NCBI GenBank assembly: GCA_958423535.1
Contig: CATZRJ010000021.1
Span: 1-33,426, forward strand
Source: an uncultured Collinsella sp.
Lineage (GTDB): Bacteria; Actinomycetota; Coriobacteriia; Coriobacteriales; Coriobacteriaceae
Reading direction: 5' to 3'
Length of the DNA stretch: 33,426 nucleotides
Under the pieces are notes generated by a model, which did not search any database, was not told the DNA's origin, and saw nothing but the letters and a program-made list of their open reading frames with translations. Shown here in pieces: positions 22,687 through 30,751 of the stretch (position 1 is the first letter of the stretch; every line of letters begins with the position of its first letter). The translations under genes were made by a program, and so were the position numbers.

Positions 22687-23787
22687 TTACTCATCCATGA
22701 GATAGTAGTGGCCCAGCGCGTCGGCACCCAGGATGGCGTTTGCGACCATCTCGGGCGTCACCTCAAACGGCATGTTGCACATGGTGTCATCGGGCGCGCA
22801 GGCGGCCTCGGCAACAATCATGGCCTGCTCGCGCGTAAGCTCGGCAACGCCAAGTTCCTTCATCGTGACCGGCAGGCCCAGCTCAATGCAGAAGCCCAAG
22901 ACTTCCTCAAGCTTCTCAGTCGGAGCATCCTCGAGTACCAGCTGGACGATAGTGCCAAAGGCGACCTTCTCGCCGTGATACATGCTGTGGCACTCGGGCA
23001 GCATCGTCAGGCCATTGTGGATGGCATGAGCAGCAGCGAGGCCCGAGCTCTCAAAGCCAATGCCCGAAAGCAGCGTGTTGGCCTCAATGATGTGCTCGAC
23101 GGCAGGCGTGAGCGCACCCTTCTCCAGCGCGACCTTGGCCTTCACGCCATCGGCCATAAGCGTCTCGTAGCAGAGCTTGGCAAGTGCCAGACCAGCCATA
23201 CCGCCCTTGCCGCCGGCGCAGGTGCCGCCGTCGGCATCATGCGTCGCCTGGGCCTCAAAGTAGGTTGCGAGCGCATCGCCCATACCGGAAACCGTCAGGC
23301 GCACCGGGCTCGCCGCGATAACCGTCGTATCCATCAGGACAATGTTGGGGTTTGCCTTAAGGAAGAGGTACTTGTCGAACTGGCCGTCATCGGTATAGAG
23401 CACCGAAAGCGCCGAACACGGTGCATCGGTCGAAGCGATGGTGGGGCAAATGATAACCGGGGACTCCAGGTAGTAGGCAACGGCCTTGGCGGTATCGAGG
23501 ATCTTGCCGCCACCGACACCGACGATGATGTCGCAACCGTTGTCGCGAGCGAGCGCAACCAGGCGATCGACCTCGCCCTTGGAGCACTCGCCGTTAAAGT
23601 CCTCAAACAGCAGCTCGGCCTTGGCCTCGGCAAAACCGCTCTCGATCTTGGCACCGACGCGCTTCTTGCCCGAAGGCGTCACGATGACGAGGGCCTTAGC
23701 GCCGAGCGGCTCGACATAGGAGCCGAGCTTGGCCAGCTCGTCCGGACCCTGGATGTACTTGCTGGGGCTATTGAAAATTGCAGCCAT
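22687..23787 (-). CDS. gldA: Glycerol dehydrogenase (NAD+, iron/zinc-type)
   Basis: This 366-residue enzyme oxidises glycerol to dihydroxyacetone (or the reverse). The NAD-binding stretch IIVGVGGGKILDTAKAVAYY lies near residue 87. The STDAPCSALSVLYTDDGQF segment is typical of GldA. Metal ligands are Asp in SGMGDALATYFEA, His in LAAAHAIHNGLT and His in SMYHGEKVAFG. It lies 83 nt downstream of the iron alcohol dehydrogenase gene, separated by a terminator, so it is probably transcribed separately or by read-through. No dihydroxyacetone kinase is in the window. Confidence 0.94.
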   Translation of the reverse strand: MAAIFNSPSKYIQGPDELAKLGSYVEPLGAKALVIVTPSGKKRVGAKIESGFAEAKAELLFEDFNGECSKGEVDRLVALARDNGCDIIVGVGGGKILDTAKAVAYYLESPVIICPTIASTDAPCSALSVLYTDDGQFDKYLFLKANPNIVLMDTTVIAASPVRLTVSGMGDALATYFEAQATHDADGGTCAGGKGGMAGLALAKLCYETLMADGVKAKVALEKGALTPAVEHIIEANTLLSGIGFESSGLAAAHAIHNGLTMLPECHSMYHGEKVAFGTIVQLVLEDAPTEKLEEVLGFCIELGLPVTMKELGVAELTREQAMIVAEAACAPDDTMCNMPFEVTPEMVANAILGADALGHYYLMDE

Positions 23788-23802
23788 AACTATCCCATTC
23801 TC

Positions 23803-23848
23803 TAAAAGAAAAAAGAAAGGGGCTCCGTACAGATACGTGCGGAGCCCC
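23803..23848 (-). terminator. Terminator of the iron alcohol dehydrogenase gene
   Basis: GGGGCTCCG (23819-23827) pairs with CGGAGCCCC (23840-23848) with a 12-nt loop. On the minus strand it is followed by TTTCTTTTTTCTTTTA. It lies 22 nt past the gene's stop codon. Confidence 0.9.
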
Positions 23849-23870
23849 TCGTTACGATAACAAGAGTCGA

Positions 23871-25094
23871 TTAGAAATCGATGTCGGTGTCGTAGTAGCA
23901 GGCCTTGAGGATCTTCTCGAAGTCGGCAGCCTTGGTCTCACGCGGGTTCTCGGGCGTGCAGGCGTCCTGCTCGGCGTTCGCGGCGATCTCGGGCAGCTTG
24001 GCGAGGAACTCCTCCTCGGAAACCATCTGCGGGTTCTCGGCGTCGACCTTCACGCCACCATTCGCGTAATCCTTGATGGACTGCGGAATGTTGAGCTGGT
24101 CGTTGAGGTCGCGGATCTTCTGGACGAGCGCAGCGATGAGCTCCTCGTTGGTCTCGCCGGGAAGGTGCAGGATCTCCTTGGCCACGTAAGCGTAACGCTC
24201 GGCAGCACGGGGATCCTTGGAGTTCCACTGGATGACCTTGCCCAGGTACATGGCGTTAGCAGCACCGTGGATGATGTGGCCGTTCTCGAAGGCCGCACCG
24301 GTCTTGTGAGCCATGGAGTGAACGATGCCGAGCAGGCCCGAGGAGAAGGCGATACCGGCGATGCACTGAGCCTCGTGCATGTGCTGACGGGCCTCATGGT
24401 CGCCAGCATAGGACTTGGGCAGCCACTCGACGATCTCGCGGATGCCGTGCAGAGCGTTGGCGTCGGTGAACATAGAGGCGCAGGTGGAAACGTAGGCCTC
24501 CATGCAGTGGGTCAGAGCATCCATGCCGGTGTGAGCGCACAGCTTGGCGGGCATGGTGTAGGTGAGCTCCGGGTCGACGATGGCGACATCAGGGGTGATG
24601 TTGAAGTCGGCCAGCGGGTACTTGATGCCCTTGGCGTAGTCGGTAATGACGGAGAACGCGGTGACCTCGGTAGCGGTGCCGGAGGTAGAGGAGATGGCGC
24701 AGAAATGAGCCTTCTGACGCAGCTCGGGGAAGCTGAACGGCTGGATGATGTTATCGAAGGACTCCTCGGGATACTCGTAGAAGACCCACATGGCCTTAGC
24801 GGCATCGATGGGCGAGCCGCCGCCGATGGCGATAATCCAGTCGGGCTCGAACTCGCGCATGGCCTCGGCGCCCTTCATGACCGTCTCGATGGACGGGTCG
24901 GACTCGACGCCCTCGAACAGCTTGACCTCGAAACCGCCCTCTTTGAGGTCGGCCTCAACGTCCTGCAGGAACCCGCCGCGGCGCATAGAGCTGCCGCCAG
25001 AAACGATGATGGCCTTCTTGCCCTTGAGGTTCTTCACCTCGTGGCGAGCGCCCTCACCAAAGTACAGATCGCGAGGATTGGTAAAACGTCCCAT
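23871..25094 (-). CDS. Iron-containing alcohol dehydrogenase
   Basis: This 407-residue enzyme of the group III Fe-ADH family reduces aldehydes to alcohols with NAD(P)H. The cofactor motif is WIIAIGGGSPIDAAKAMWVF (about 90-109). The STSGTATEVTAFSVITD loop and DVAIVDPELTYTMPAKL follow. Metal ligands include Asp and His in TGMDALTHCMEAYV, His in HSMAHKTGAAF and His in NGHIIHGAANAMYLG. The ATG at 25094 has AGGAGG 7 nt upstream. It resembles butanol/1,3-propanediol-type dehydrogenases from fermenters. The upstream region has a small hairpin (GTCTGA 25201-25206 with TCAGAC 25219-25224). A fermentative role is inferred. Confidence 0.92.
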   Translation of the reverse strand: MGRFTNPRDLYFGEGARHEVKNLKGKKAIIVSGGSSMRRGGFLQDVEADLKEGGFEVKLFEGVESDPSIETVMKGAEAMREFEPDWIIAIGGGSPIDAAKAMWVFYEYPEESFDNIIQPFSFPELRQKAHFCAISSTSGTATEVTAFSVITDYAKGIKYPLADFNITPDVAIVDPELTYTMPAKLCAHTGMDALTHCMEAYVSTCASMFTDANALHGIREIVEWLPKSYAGDHEARQHMHEAQCIAGIAFSSGLLGIVHSMAHKTGAAFENGHIIHGAANAMYLGKVIQWNSKDPRAAERYAYVAKEILHLPGETNEELIAALVQKIRDLNDQLNIPQSIKDYANGGVKVDAENPQMVSEEEFLAKLPEIAANAEQDACTPENPRETKAADFEKILKACYYDTDIDF

Positions 25095-25594
25095 ACTGTG
25101 CCTCCTAAACAAGCCCCTCTTAGACTTGCGTATATAACGGAGCACCCGATTGGCTCCGTTAGGACCGTTTTGCGCGTTGCCGGCGATGACAATGCGCGAT
25201 GTCTGAACGTCTCAACGCTCAGACAAACACTATTTTACCGTTCTGGTTGGTCAGTTATTCACCTAAAGCCAACAATGATGAAACGTTTTTTCTATCCCTG
25301 AAGACCCTTATGGGGCATTCATACTCCCAAGCTGGGCAAACGTTTTATCAATGTTGACCACATATCCCGGGCAGGGCTGTGCCCCTCCAAAATGTGCCCC
25401 GTTCGCCGCCAAAAATCGACCGTTTACGGCACTGTGATACCACCCGCGCAACCGAGGTGCCGACATTTGTGTGACATCCGTCTTCGTGGTGCAAAGGTGC
25501 AAGTCCAAGTGCGGCACCCCCGGTGTGCCACATGCGGGTAAACTAGAACCTTATATAAAGATATTTGAACCCTAACCGCAGCAAAGGAGGCCCC
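25095..25594. other. 500-bp divergent intergenic region without a visible gene
   Basis: It lies between the Fe-ADH gene (minus) and the first paralogue gene (plus). It holds the small hairpin at 25201-25224, a GC-rich stretch with repeated GTG/GCAC words (about 25460-25535) and an AT-rich TATAAA (25554-25559) that may be the -10 of the plus-strand operon. I found no ORF with a ribosome binding site, no tRNA and no strong terminator. Confidence 0.5.
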
Positions 25595-26671
25595 ATGGCA
25601 TTCGATCCCATTCAAGAGGATTGCCATCGCCTCGTTCTTGAGGCCTTGCGCCGCGACAATATCCCGCTCACTGACGGCCCCGCCGTCGAGCGTCTAATGG
25701 AGCAATTCACCCGCAACCCCGCGCCGCTCATCGTGCACGATCGCGACCGCGCCGGGCACCTCATTGCCAAGGTGGTCGAGGCTGTCGACTACCGCATCCC
25801 CTTTATCCCCGACGACGCCCAGGCAGAGCAAGAAGAAGCCGCAGCCGAGAACATGCTCCGCGAGGCAGCCGCGCTCGATCCGGCCAACTGGGATGCCCAG
25901 CGCATGCTGACGGCGCTCACCGCCGAATCCAACGAGGAATACGTACAGTATCTGGTGTCCAAGTGCGACGAGGTGGAGCACGATCTGGCGCTCAAGATTG
26001 CCTCGGCGCAGGACCCCTACGAGCGTGAGGCCGCAGGCGACCTGACCCGCCGTCCCTACCTGCGCTGGCTTGCCGCCTTGGCATCGCGCGCGCTCATTAG
26101 CGGCCGCTACCGCATGTCGCTGGATGCCGCGAATCGCAGCCTGGACTTTGCGCCCAACGACCCCGCCGGCGTCCGCCATACCGCGATGCTTGCCATGGCA
26201 AAGCTCGAATACCCTGCCGAGGAGCTCAAGCGTTTTCGTTCCGCCCACTCCGTGTCCTATCTTGCCAACACGCCGCTGCGCCGCCGTCCCAAGGACGCAG
26301 AGCGCGACCTGGACCCGTGGACGCTCATCGCGCTGATGAGCACTGCTTGGCGCGAGCTGGATTACGAGGGCGCCGAGCACTACCTGCGCATCCTGGTGCG
26401 CTCATGCCCGCACGCGGCCGAGGCGCTCTACTTCCAAACCGAGTTTCCCGATGGCGTCTATGCCCGCGTCAACGTAGGTCCGGGCTCCACCGATGAGCTT
26501 GTCCTTGCCCTGTCCGAGGCGACGCCGGTGCTGCAGGAGGGCCTAGGCGCGCCCGACAACGCCAGCTTTGCCGCCTGGGTCGCCACCAACGACATCGTGC
26601 GCTCCCAGATCGACGAACGAATCCTGCGCGCGGCCGAACAGGGATTGCCGTTTAAGGGAGGAGACCTCTAA
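25595..26671 (+). CDS. Unknown alpha-helical protein, paralogue 1 (TPR-like)
   Basis: This 358-residue soluble protein is rich in Ala, Leu, Arg and Glu and is made of helix pairs resembling tetratricopeptide repeats (AAAENMLREAAALDPANWDA, ALISGRYRMSLDAANRSLDF, GAEHYLRILVRSCPHAAEAL). AAAGGAGG stands 5 nt before the ATG at 25595. Its stop overlaps the start of the next gene in TAATG. It aligns along its length with that gene: YLRWLAALAS with LIGWLHTLEA, GRYRMSLDAANRSL with ARYRAAANYSRRVL, and AMLAMAKLE with VLLALARLE. I know no function. The operon leads into MurT-GatD, so an envelope-related role is a guess only. Confidence 0.8.
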   Translation: MAFDPIQEDCHRLVLEALRRDNIPLTDGPAVERLMEQFTRNPAPLIVHDRDRAGHLIAKVVEAVDYRIPFIPDDAQAEQEEAAAENMLREAAALDPANWDAQRMLTALTAESNEEYVQYLVSKCDEVEHDLALKIASAQDPYEREAAGDLTRRPYLRWLAALASRALISGRYRMSLDAANRSLDFAPNDPAGVRHTAMLAMAKLEYPAEELKRFRSAHSVSYLANTPLRRRPKDAERDLDPWTLIALMSTAWRELDYEGAEHYLRILVRSCPHAAEALYFQTEFPDGVYARVNVGPGSTDELVLALSEATPVLQEGLGAPDNASFAAWVATNDIVRSQIDERILRAAEQGLPFKGGDL

Positions 26672-27714
26672 TGGATCCGAGCGTCTACATCCCCGCCTAT
26701 CTGGAGCGCACCTATCTGGCATCGCACCCCGAACTCACCGATGCAGCACGCGAGCTTGTCCATAACGACATCAGCGCAAACCCTCAAAAGTATGCGCAGA
26801 CCGAGCATGCCCAAGCGCTGCTGTCCTATGCCGGCGTTCATCGTCATTTGCTTGACGAGCTTCGCCGCATCGAGGACATGGGCAGCGACGAGGAGTTTGA
26901 GCAGACGCGCAACCGCCTGTTCGACGACATGCGCGATGAGCTGCTCAAGATTGTTCGCGTCGATGCGCATGTCCTCGATGCCCAGCTGCTCGCCATCATC
27001 CTGGCCGACACGCCCGTCGATGCCTGCCTGGGCGACCTGATGAAGCTCGAGGCGAGTACGGCCGACTACCTGCAACAGAGCGTGCCCGGGTTTGATATGG
27101 AGGCCCCGCACTACTGGGCCAATAATGTTTTGGCCGACGGTGTCACCGCAGCAGACCTTACCGTGAGCGAGCCGGCTCTTATCGGGTGGCTCCACACGCT
27201 CGAGGCCATCTCGCAGCTGTGCATGGCGAGCGCTCGTTACCGCGCCGCCGCCAACTACTCTCGCCGTGTTCTTAAGGCGGAGGGCTATCCCACCCGGGCC
27301 GCCGGCACCGTGTTGCTTGCCCTCGCCCGCTTGGAAGACCAGGACGGCTTTTTTGCCCTGGCACATCAGCTCGAGGAACAGATAGGGGCGGACGCACTCG
27401 AAAACTCTCCTTGGTACCTGCTCGCCCGCACGATTCTGCTGTTCAAAACAAACAAGATGCGCCCGGCGACGCGCGCGCTGCGTGAGTTCGCTAACCGTTG
27501 CGAGGGCGGCGCGTTCTTCTTGCTGAACCCCATGTACCAGACGCCGTATCTTCCCTGCCGACCCGAGCCGCGCGACCCCTGGGACCTCTCGCACCAGGCG
27601 GTTTGGGAAGCCGACGGCATTATCTCGGACACCCCCGACTTTGCCCCCTGGGCCAATGCCTGCGAAGACGTGTCGCAGCTTGCCCAGGAATTTGCGCGCC
27701 GCTACGGCTTTTAG
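26671..27714 (+). CDS. Unknown alpha-helical protein, paralogue 2 (TPR-like)
   Basis: This is a 347-residue relative of the preceding protein, with the same succession of helix pairs (VRVDAHVLDAQLLAIILADT, WLHTLEAISQLCMASARYRA, WYLLARTILLFKTNKMRPAT). Its C-terminus ends LAQEFARRYGF. The ATG shares one base with the upstream stop (TAATG), and GGGAGGAG lies in the upstream gene, so translation is coupled. There is no signal peptide or membrane segment. The conserved elements shared by both copies may mark the functional surface. It is followed after 45 nt by murT-gatD on the same strand. Confidence 0.8.
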   Translation: MDPSVYIPAYLERTYLASHPELTDAARELVHNDISANPQKYAQTEHAQALLSYAGVHRHLLDELRRIEDMGSDEEFEQTRNRLFDDMRDELLKIVRVDAHVLDAQLLAIILADTPVDACLGDLMKLEASTADYLQQSVPGFDMEAPHYWANNVLADGVTAADLTVSEPALIGWLHTLEAISQLCMASARYRAAANYSRRVLKAEGYPTRAAGTVLLALARLEDQDGFFALAHQLEEQIGADALENSPWYLLARTILLFKTNKMRPATRALREFANRCEGGAFFLLNPMYQTPYLPCRPEPRDPWDLSHQAVWEADGIISDTPDFAPWANACEDVSQLAQEFARRYGF

Positions 27715-27759
27715 CGACGCGATCGCCCCGACCATGTCGTTTACGTTAGGAACGATTTC

Positions 27760-29937
27760 ATGAACCTCCGCTCATCTCTCGCCTGTACCTCGAGCGATAT
27801 CGCCCGCTGGGGACTGCGCTCTGTCCTCAAGCGCCAGGGTGGCGTGCTTCCCGGCCGCATCGCCATGAAGATCGACCCCGAGCTGCTAAGCGACCTCGCG
27901 AGCCTGGTCGACCGCAGCGTGGTGATCACCGGCACCAATGGCAAGACCACCACCTCCAACCTTATCGCCGACGCCGTTGCCGCCAGCGGCGCCACCGTGG
28001 TATGCAACCGCGCCGGCAACAATATGGAGCCTGGTGTGGTGGGTGCTCTGCTCGAGGCCCGCGGCGGCCTTAAGCACACCAGCAGCGGCAAGCGCGTGGG
28101 CGTTTTTGAGTGCGACGAGCTCTACACCGTACGCGTTCTGCCCAAGCTCAAGCCGACGTACTTTGTGCTGCTCAACCTGTTCCGCGACCAGCTAGACCGC
28201 TACGGCGAGATCGACCATACCCAAGACGTCATCGCCCATGCGTTGGAGCTCTCTCCGGCAACAACGCTCATCTACAACGCAGACGACCCGCTGTGTGCCG
28301 CAATCGCCGCGCGCGTTCCCAATGCAAGCATCGCCTTTGGCATCGACGGCGCCACCAACACCGAGTCCGACCGCATTAGCGACTCGCGTTTTTGCTCACA
28401 GTGCAACGCACCGTTGGAGTACGACTATGTGCAGTACGGACAGCTTGGCGCATACCATTGCCCCTCGTGCGGCTGGGCCCGCCCTGGGCTTGTCCGTCGC
28501 GTGACGGGCGTGGAGCTCGGCTGCGACGGCTACGGCTTTGACCTGGTGTTTGGATCTACGCCCGACGCGGCTGCCGTGCACATCGCCACACGCTACAACG
28601 GCCTGTATATGGTCTACAACGTTGCCGCCGCCTTCTTTGCGGCGCGCGAGCTGGGCGTGGACGCAGCTCACCTACAGCCCACGCTCGATGCCTACGTCCC
28701 CGCCGGCGGACGCATGGGCCGCTGGGAAATCGCCGGCCGTACCGTCGAGGCCAATCTGGCCAAAAATCCCGTAGGCTTCGATCGACAAATCCAGTCCATT
28801 AAAACAGCAGGTGGCAGGCTCTGCGCCTTTTTCCTGAACGACAACGATGCCGATGGCCACGATGTATCGTGGATCTACGACGTCGACTTCGAACGCATCG
28901 CCGACACAACGGGGCTTGTCGCTTTTGCTGGCGGCACGCGCGCGCACGATATGCAGGTACGTCTGAAGTACGCCGGCATCGATGCCACGATTATCTCGAA
29001 TGTCGAGCAGGCGATTGGTGCCGTTGGGGATGAAGCCGCCGGCGACACTTTCTACGCCGTCGCAAACTACACGGCTTTCCCGCCGCTGGTCAAGGAGCTC
29101 GACGAGCTTAAAGGTACCGATGCGAGCTCGGTTGCCTCCTGCGCCGTAACACGCGCCGATGGCAGCGCCGTCCCCGTCGGCGTCGCGCCGGTCGAGCTCT
29201 CGCGCCCGCTGCGCATCGTCTACCTGTATCCCGATGCCCTCAACCTCTATGGCGACGGCGGCAACGTCATCGCCCTCGAGCGCCGCTGCGCCTGGCGCGG
29301 CATCCCCGTTCGCGTGGATGAGGTCCGCATGGGCGAGGCGCTCGATCTCACCGACGCCGATATCGTCATGATGGGCGGCGGCTCCGATCGCGACCAGCTG
29401 GCCGTGGCGCACGAGCTGCTCGCTCAAAAAGACAAGGTCGCGGCCTATGTTGAAGATGGTGGCTCATTGCTTGCCATCTGTGGTAGCTACCAGCTGCTCG
29501 GCCGTTCATACTACATGGGTGAAGATCGCATCGAGGGCTTGGGCGTCATTGCCGCCGAGACTGTGCGCGGCTTCGACCGTCTGATCGGCAACGTCGCCGT
29601 CAAGACCGACCTGGCGCCTGAGCCCTTTGTGGGATTCGAGAACCACGGCGGCCGCACCCTGCTCGATACAGAGGCCACGCCGCTCGGAACGTCCGTCGTT
29701 GCGGGCACCGGCAACAACGGCGACGATGGCTTTGAGGGCATCATCTACAAGGGCGTCATCGGCACGTACCTACACGGACCGGCGCTGCCCAAGAACCCCG
29801 AGCTTGCCGACTGGCTCATCGCGCACGCCCTCGAGCGCCGCGGCGATGCACAGGCCACAGCCCTGCTGCCGCTCAAGTCCCTCGACGACACCTACGAGCA
29901 CGCCGCCCACGACGCCGCCATGAAGCTCCTCCCCTAG
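27760..29937 (+). CDS. murT-gatD: MurT-GatD fusion: lipid II isoglutaminyl synthase
   Basis: This 725-residue single ORF combines both subunits of the enzyme that amidates the D-glutamate of lipid II. The MurT part (about 1-470) has the Mur-ligase P-loop VITGTNGKTTTSNLI (about 55-69). A Cys4 zinc ribbon (CSQC at about 211 and CPSC at about 234) and the DUF1727 segment with NPVGFDR (about 336-342) follow. The GatD part (about 480-725) starts LRIVYLYPDALNLYGDGGN and has the nucleophilic cysteine in AICGSYQLLG (about 574) and a histidine in GTYLHGP (about 671). In Staphylococcus and Streptococcus these are two separate proteins. No stop or frame change lies in the joint, so the fusion looks genuine. 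It is transcribed after the two paralogues and followed by a terminator. Confidence 0.94.
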   Translation: MNLRSSLACTSSDIARWGLRSVLKRQGGVLPGRIAMKIDPELLSDLASLVDRSVVITGTNGKTTTSNLIADAVAASGATVVCNRAGNNMEPGVVGALLEARGGLKHTSSGKRVGVFECDELYTVRVLPKLKPTYFVLLNLFRDQLDRYGEIDHTQDVIAHALELSPATTLIYNADDPLCAAIAARVPNASIAFGIDGATNTESDRISDSRFCSQCNAPLEYDYVQYGQLGAYHCPSCGWARPGLVRRVTGVELGCDGYGFDLVFGSTPDAAAVHIATRYNGLYMVYNVAAAFFAARELGVDAAHLQPTLDAYVPAGGRMGRWEIAGRTVEANLAKNPVGFDRQIQSIKTAGGRLCAFFLNDNDADGHDVSWIYDVDFERIADTTGLVAFAGGTRAHDMQVRLKYAGIDATIISNVEQAIGAVGDEAAGDTFYAVANYTAFPPLVKELDELKGTDASSVASCAVTRADGSAVPVGVAPVELSRPLRIVYLYPDALNLYGDGGNVIALERRCAWRGIPVRVDEVRMGEALDLTDADIVMMGGGSDRDQLAVAHELLAQKDKVAAYVEDGGSLLAICGSYQLLGRSYYMGEDRIEGLGVIAAETVRGFDRLIGNVAVKTDLAPEPFVGFENHGGRTLLDTEATPLGTSVVAGTGNNGDDGFEGIIYKGVIGTYLHGPALPKNPELADWLIAHALERRGDAQATALLPLKSLDDTYEHAAHDAAMKLLP

Positions 29938-29943
29938 CACCTC

Positions 29944-29982
29944 ACCACCACAAAGGGGACAGGCACCTTTGTGGTGGTTTTT
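29944..29982 (+). terminator. Terminator of the murT-gatD operon (REP-like hairpin A)
   Basis: CCACCACAAAGG (29945-29956) pairs with CCTTTGTGGTGG (29966-29977), followed by five T's. Its loop region GGGGACAGGCACC belongs to the GGGACAGG hairpin family also seen at 20140 and 22604. Confidence 0.9.
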
Positions 29983-30021
29983 CAGTTTGCCAACGATATG
30001 TGAACGGCTAAAAAAGTCTGC

Positions 30022-30027
30022 TATACT
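30022..30027 (+). promoter_or_regulatory. -10 element of the tRNA-Glu gene
   Basis: TATACT stands 11 nt before the mature tRNA 5' end. The matching -35 is weak (TGTGAA about 17 bp upstream). Confidence 0.5.
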
Positions 30028-30037
30028 CTTTCCCGCT

Positions 30038-30114
30038 GTCCCCATCGTCTAGCGGCCAAGGACGCCACCCTTTCAAGGTGGATATCGCGGGTTCGAATCC
30101 CGCTGGGGGCACCA
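30038..30114 (+). tRNA. tRNA-Glu (anticodon TTC), CCA encoded
   Basis: The acceptor strand GTCCCCA pairs with TGGGGGC. The anticodon stem is CCACC/GGTGG with loop CTTTCAA, giving TTC at 30072-30074. The T-arm is GCGGG-TTCGAAT-CCCGC. Discriminator A at 30111 is followed by encoded CCA. It decodes GAA and GAG. Confidence 0.97.
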
Positions 30115-30126
30115 TTTAAATTAAGA

Positions 30127-30157
30127 AGCCCGTTACCCCCGCGGTGACGGGCTTTTT
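30127..30157 (+). terminator. Terminator of tRNA-Glu (copy 1)
   Basis: AGCCCGTTACC pairs with GGTGACGGGCT (one G-T wobble), followed by TTTTT. Confidence 0.88.
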
Positions 30158-30315
30158 GCTACCGATATGCCGGGATTCGAACCCGACAGGGTGCGGAGCT
30201 GAGGAAACGCGCAAGCGTTTTCCAGCGCAGCACGCAAGGAGCGAAGCGACGAAGCGGAAGCGGGCGGCGCCAGCCGCACGCGGATATCCCGCTGGGGGCA
30301 CCATTTGAGATGTGA

Positions 30316-30346
30316 AGCCCGTTACCAATTCGGTAGCGGGCTTTTT
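30316..30346 (+). terminator. Duplicated terminator (copy 2)
   Basis: AGCCCGTTACC (30316-30326) pairs with GGTAGCGGGCT (30332-30342), followed by TTTTT. The loop differs from copy 1 while the stem keeps pairing, which suggests that the structure is maintained. Confidence 0.85.
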
Positions 30347-30407
30347 GCTACCGATATGCCGGGATTCGAACCCCGAGGGCGTTAAATCACACTGCCACCC
30401 AAGGGCC

Positions 30408-30628
30408 CGTGGGCAAATAATAGCAAATATGAGTACTGTTACCAATTTAGTAACAGCGATTTCATGCCATCAGAAGGCGATTCAGACGCCAGGGGTCCTA
30501 CGGCGGAAGCATTGCAAGCGTTTATCAGCTAAGTACTTGGACATATGTTGCGTAACACTGCATATTTTGCAAAAAGATAATGCTACAGGACTTATGACAG
30601 TACTCATATTTGACGTTTTTTGCCCACG
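30408..30628. repeat. Inverted-repeat element (221 bp) upstream of the glnN 3' end
   Basis: The two ends are 32 bp each, 30408-30439 and 30597-30628. They share CGTGGGCAAA and CAAATATGAGTACTGT-type sequence in inverted orientation with three to four mismatches. The interior of 157 nt has no convincing ORF. A further CGTGGGCGAA lies at about 30641. It is similar in size and end motif (GCAAAA, then GAGTAYT) to the element at 12177-12419. It may be a MITE, a paired regulator site or an RNA gene. Confidence 0.7.
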
Positions 30629-30685
30629 ACCCCTTATTACGTGGGCGAATCAGTTGCAAAACGGGTTTCAAAGCGTCCTTCGCAA

Positions 30686-30721
30686 TCAAAAAGCCGGGGC
30701 CCGCGCGATGCGGACCCCGGC
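30686..30721 (-). terminator. Terminator of the glutamine synthetase gene
   Basis: GCCGGGG (30693-30699) pairs with CCCCGGC (30715-30721), extended by CCCGC/GCGG(A). TTTTTGA follows on the minus strand. It lies about 31 nt past the glnN stop. Confidence 0.88.
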
Positions 30722-30751
30722 TCAATACCGTGACGATATGTCAGTTACGTA

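Larger units (their letters stand above)
30080..30373 (+). repeat. 189-bp-period partial tandem duplication of the tRNA-Glu 3' end and terminator
   Basis: CCCGCTGGGGGCACCATTT occurs at 30099-30117 and 30288-30306. A 32-bp block from the terminator T run through CCGATATGCCGGGATTCG to AACCC occurs at 30153-30184 and 30342-30373. Both pairs are exactly 189 bp apart. The second copy has lost the T-loop of the tRNA (GGATATC joins directly to CCCGCT). On the minus strand the 32-bp block contains a T-arm-like GGGTTCGAATCCC. Between the copies lies GC-rich DNA with small palindromes (AAACGC-GCAA-GCGTTT). Confidence 0.8.

Noticed and set aside
25095..25594. Small genes or an RNA in the long Fe-ADH/paralogue gap
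   Set aside because: Short ORFs lack ribosome binding sites and motifs; only a small hairpin was seen.
30153..30410. Second tRNA gene(s) downstream of tRNA-Glu
   Set aside because: Only a T-arm-like motif and a 3' fragment are present. No anticodon arm or matching acceptor 5' strand was found.
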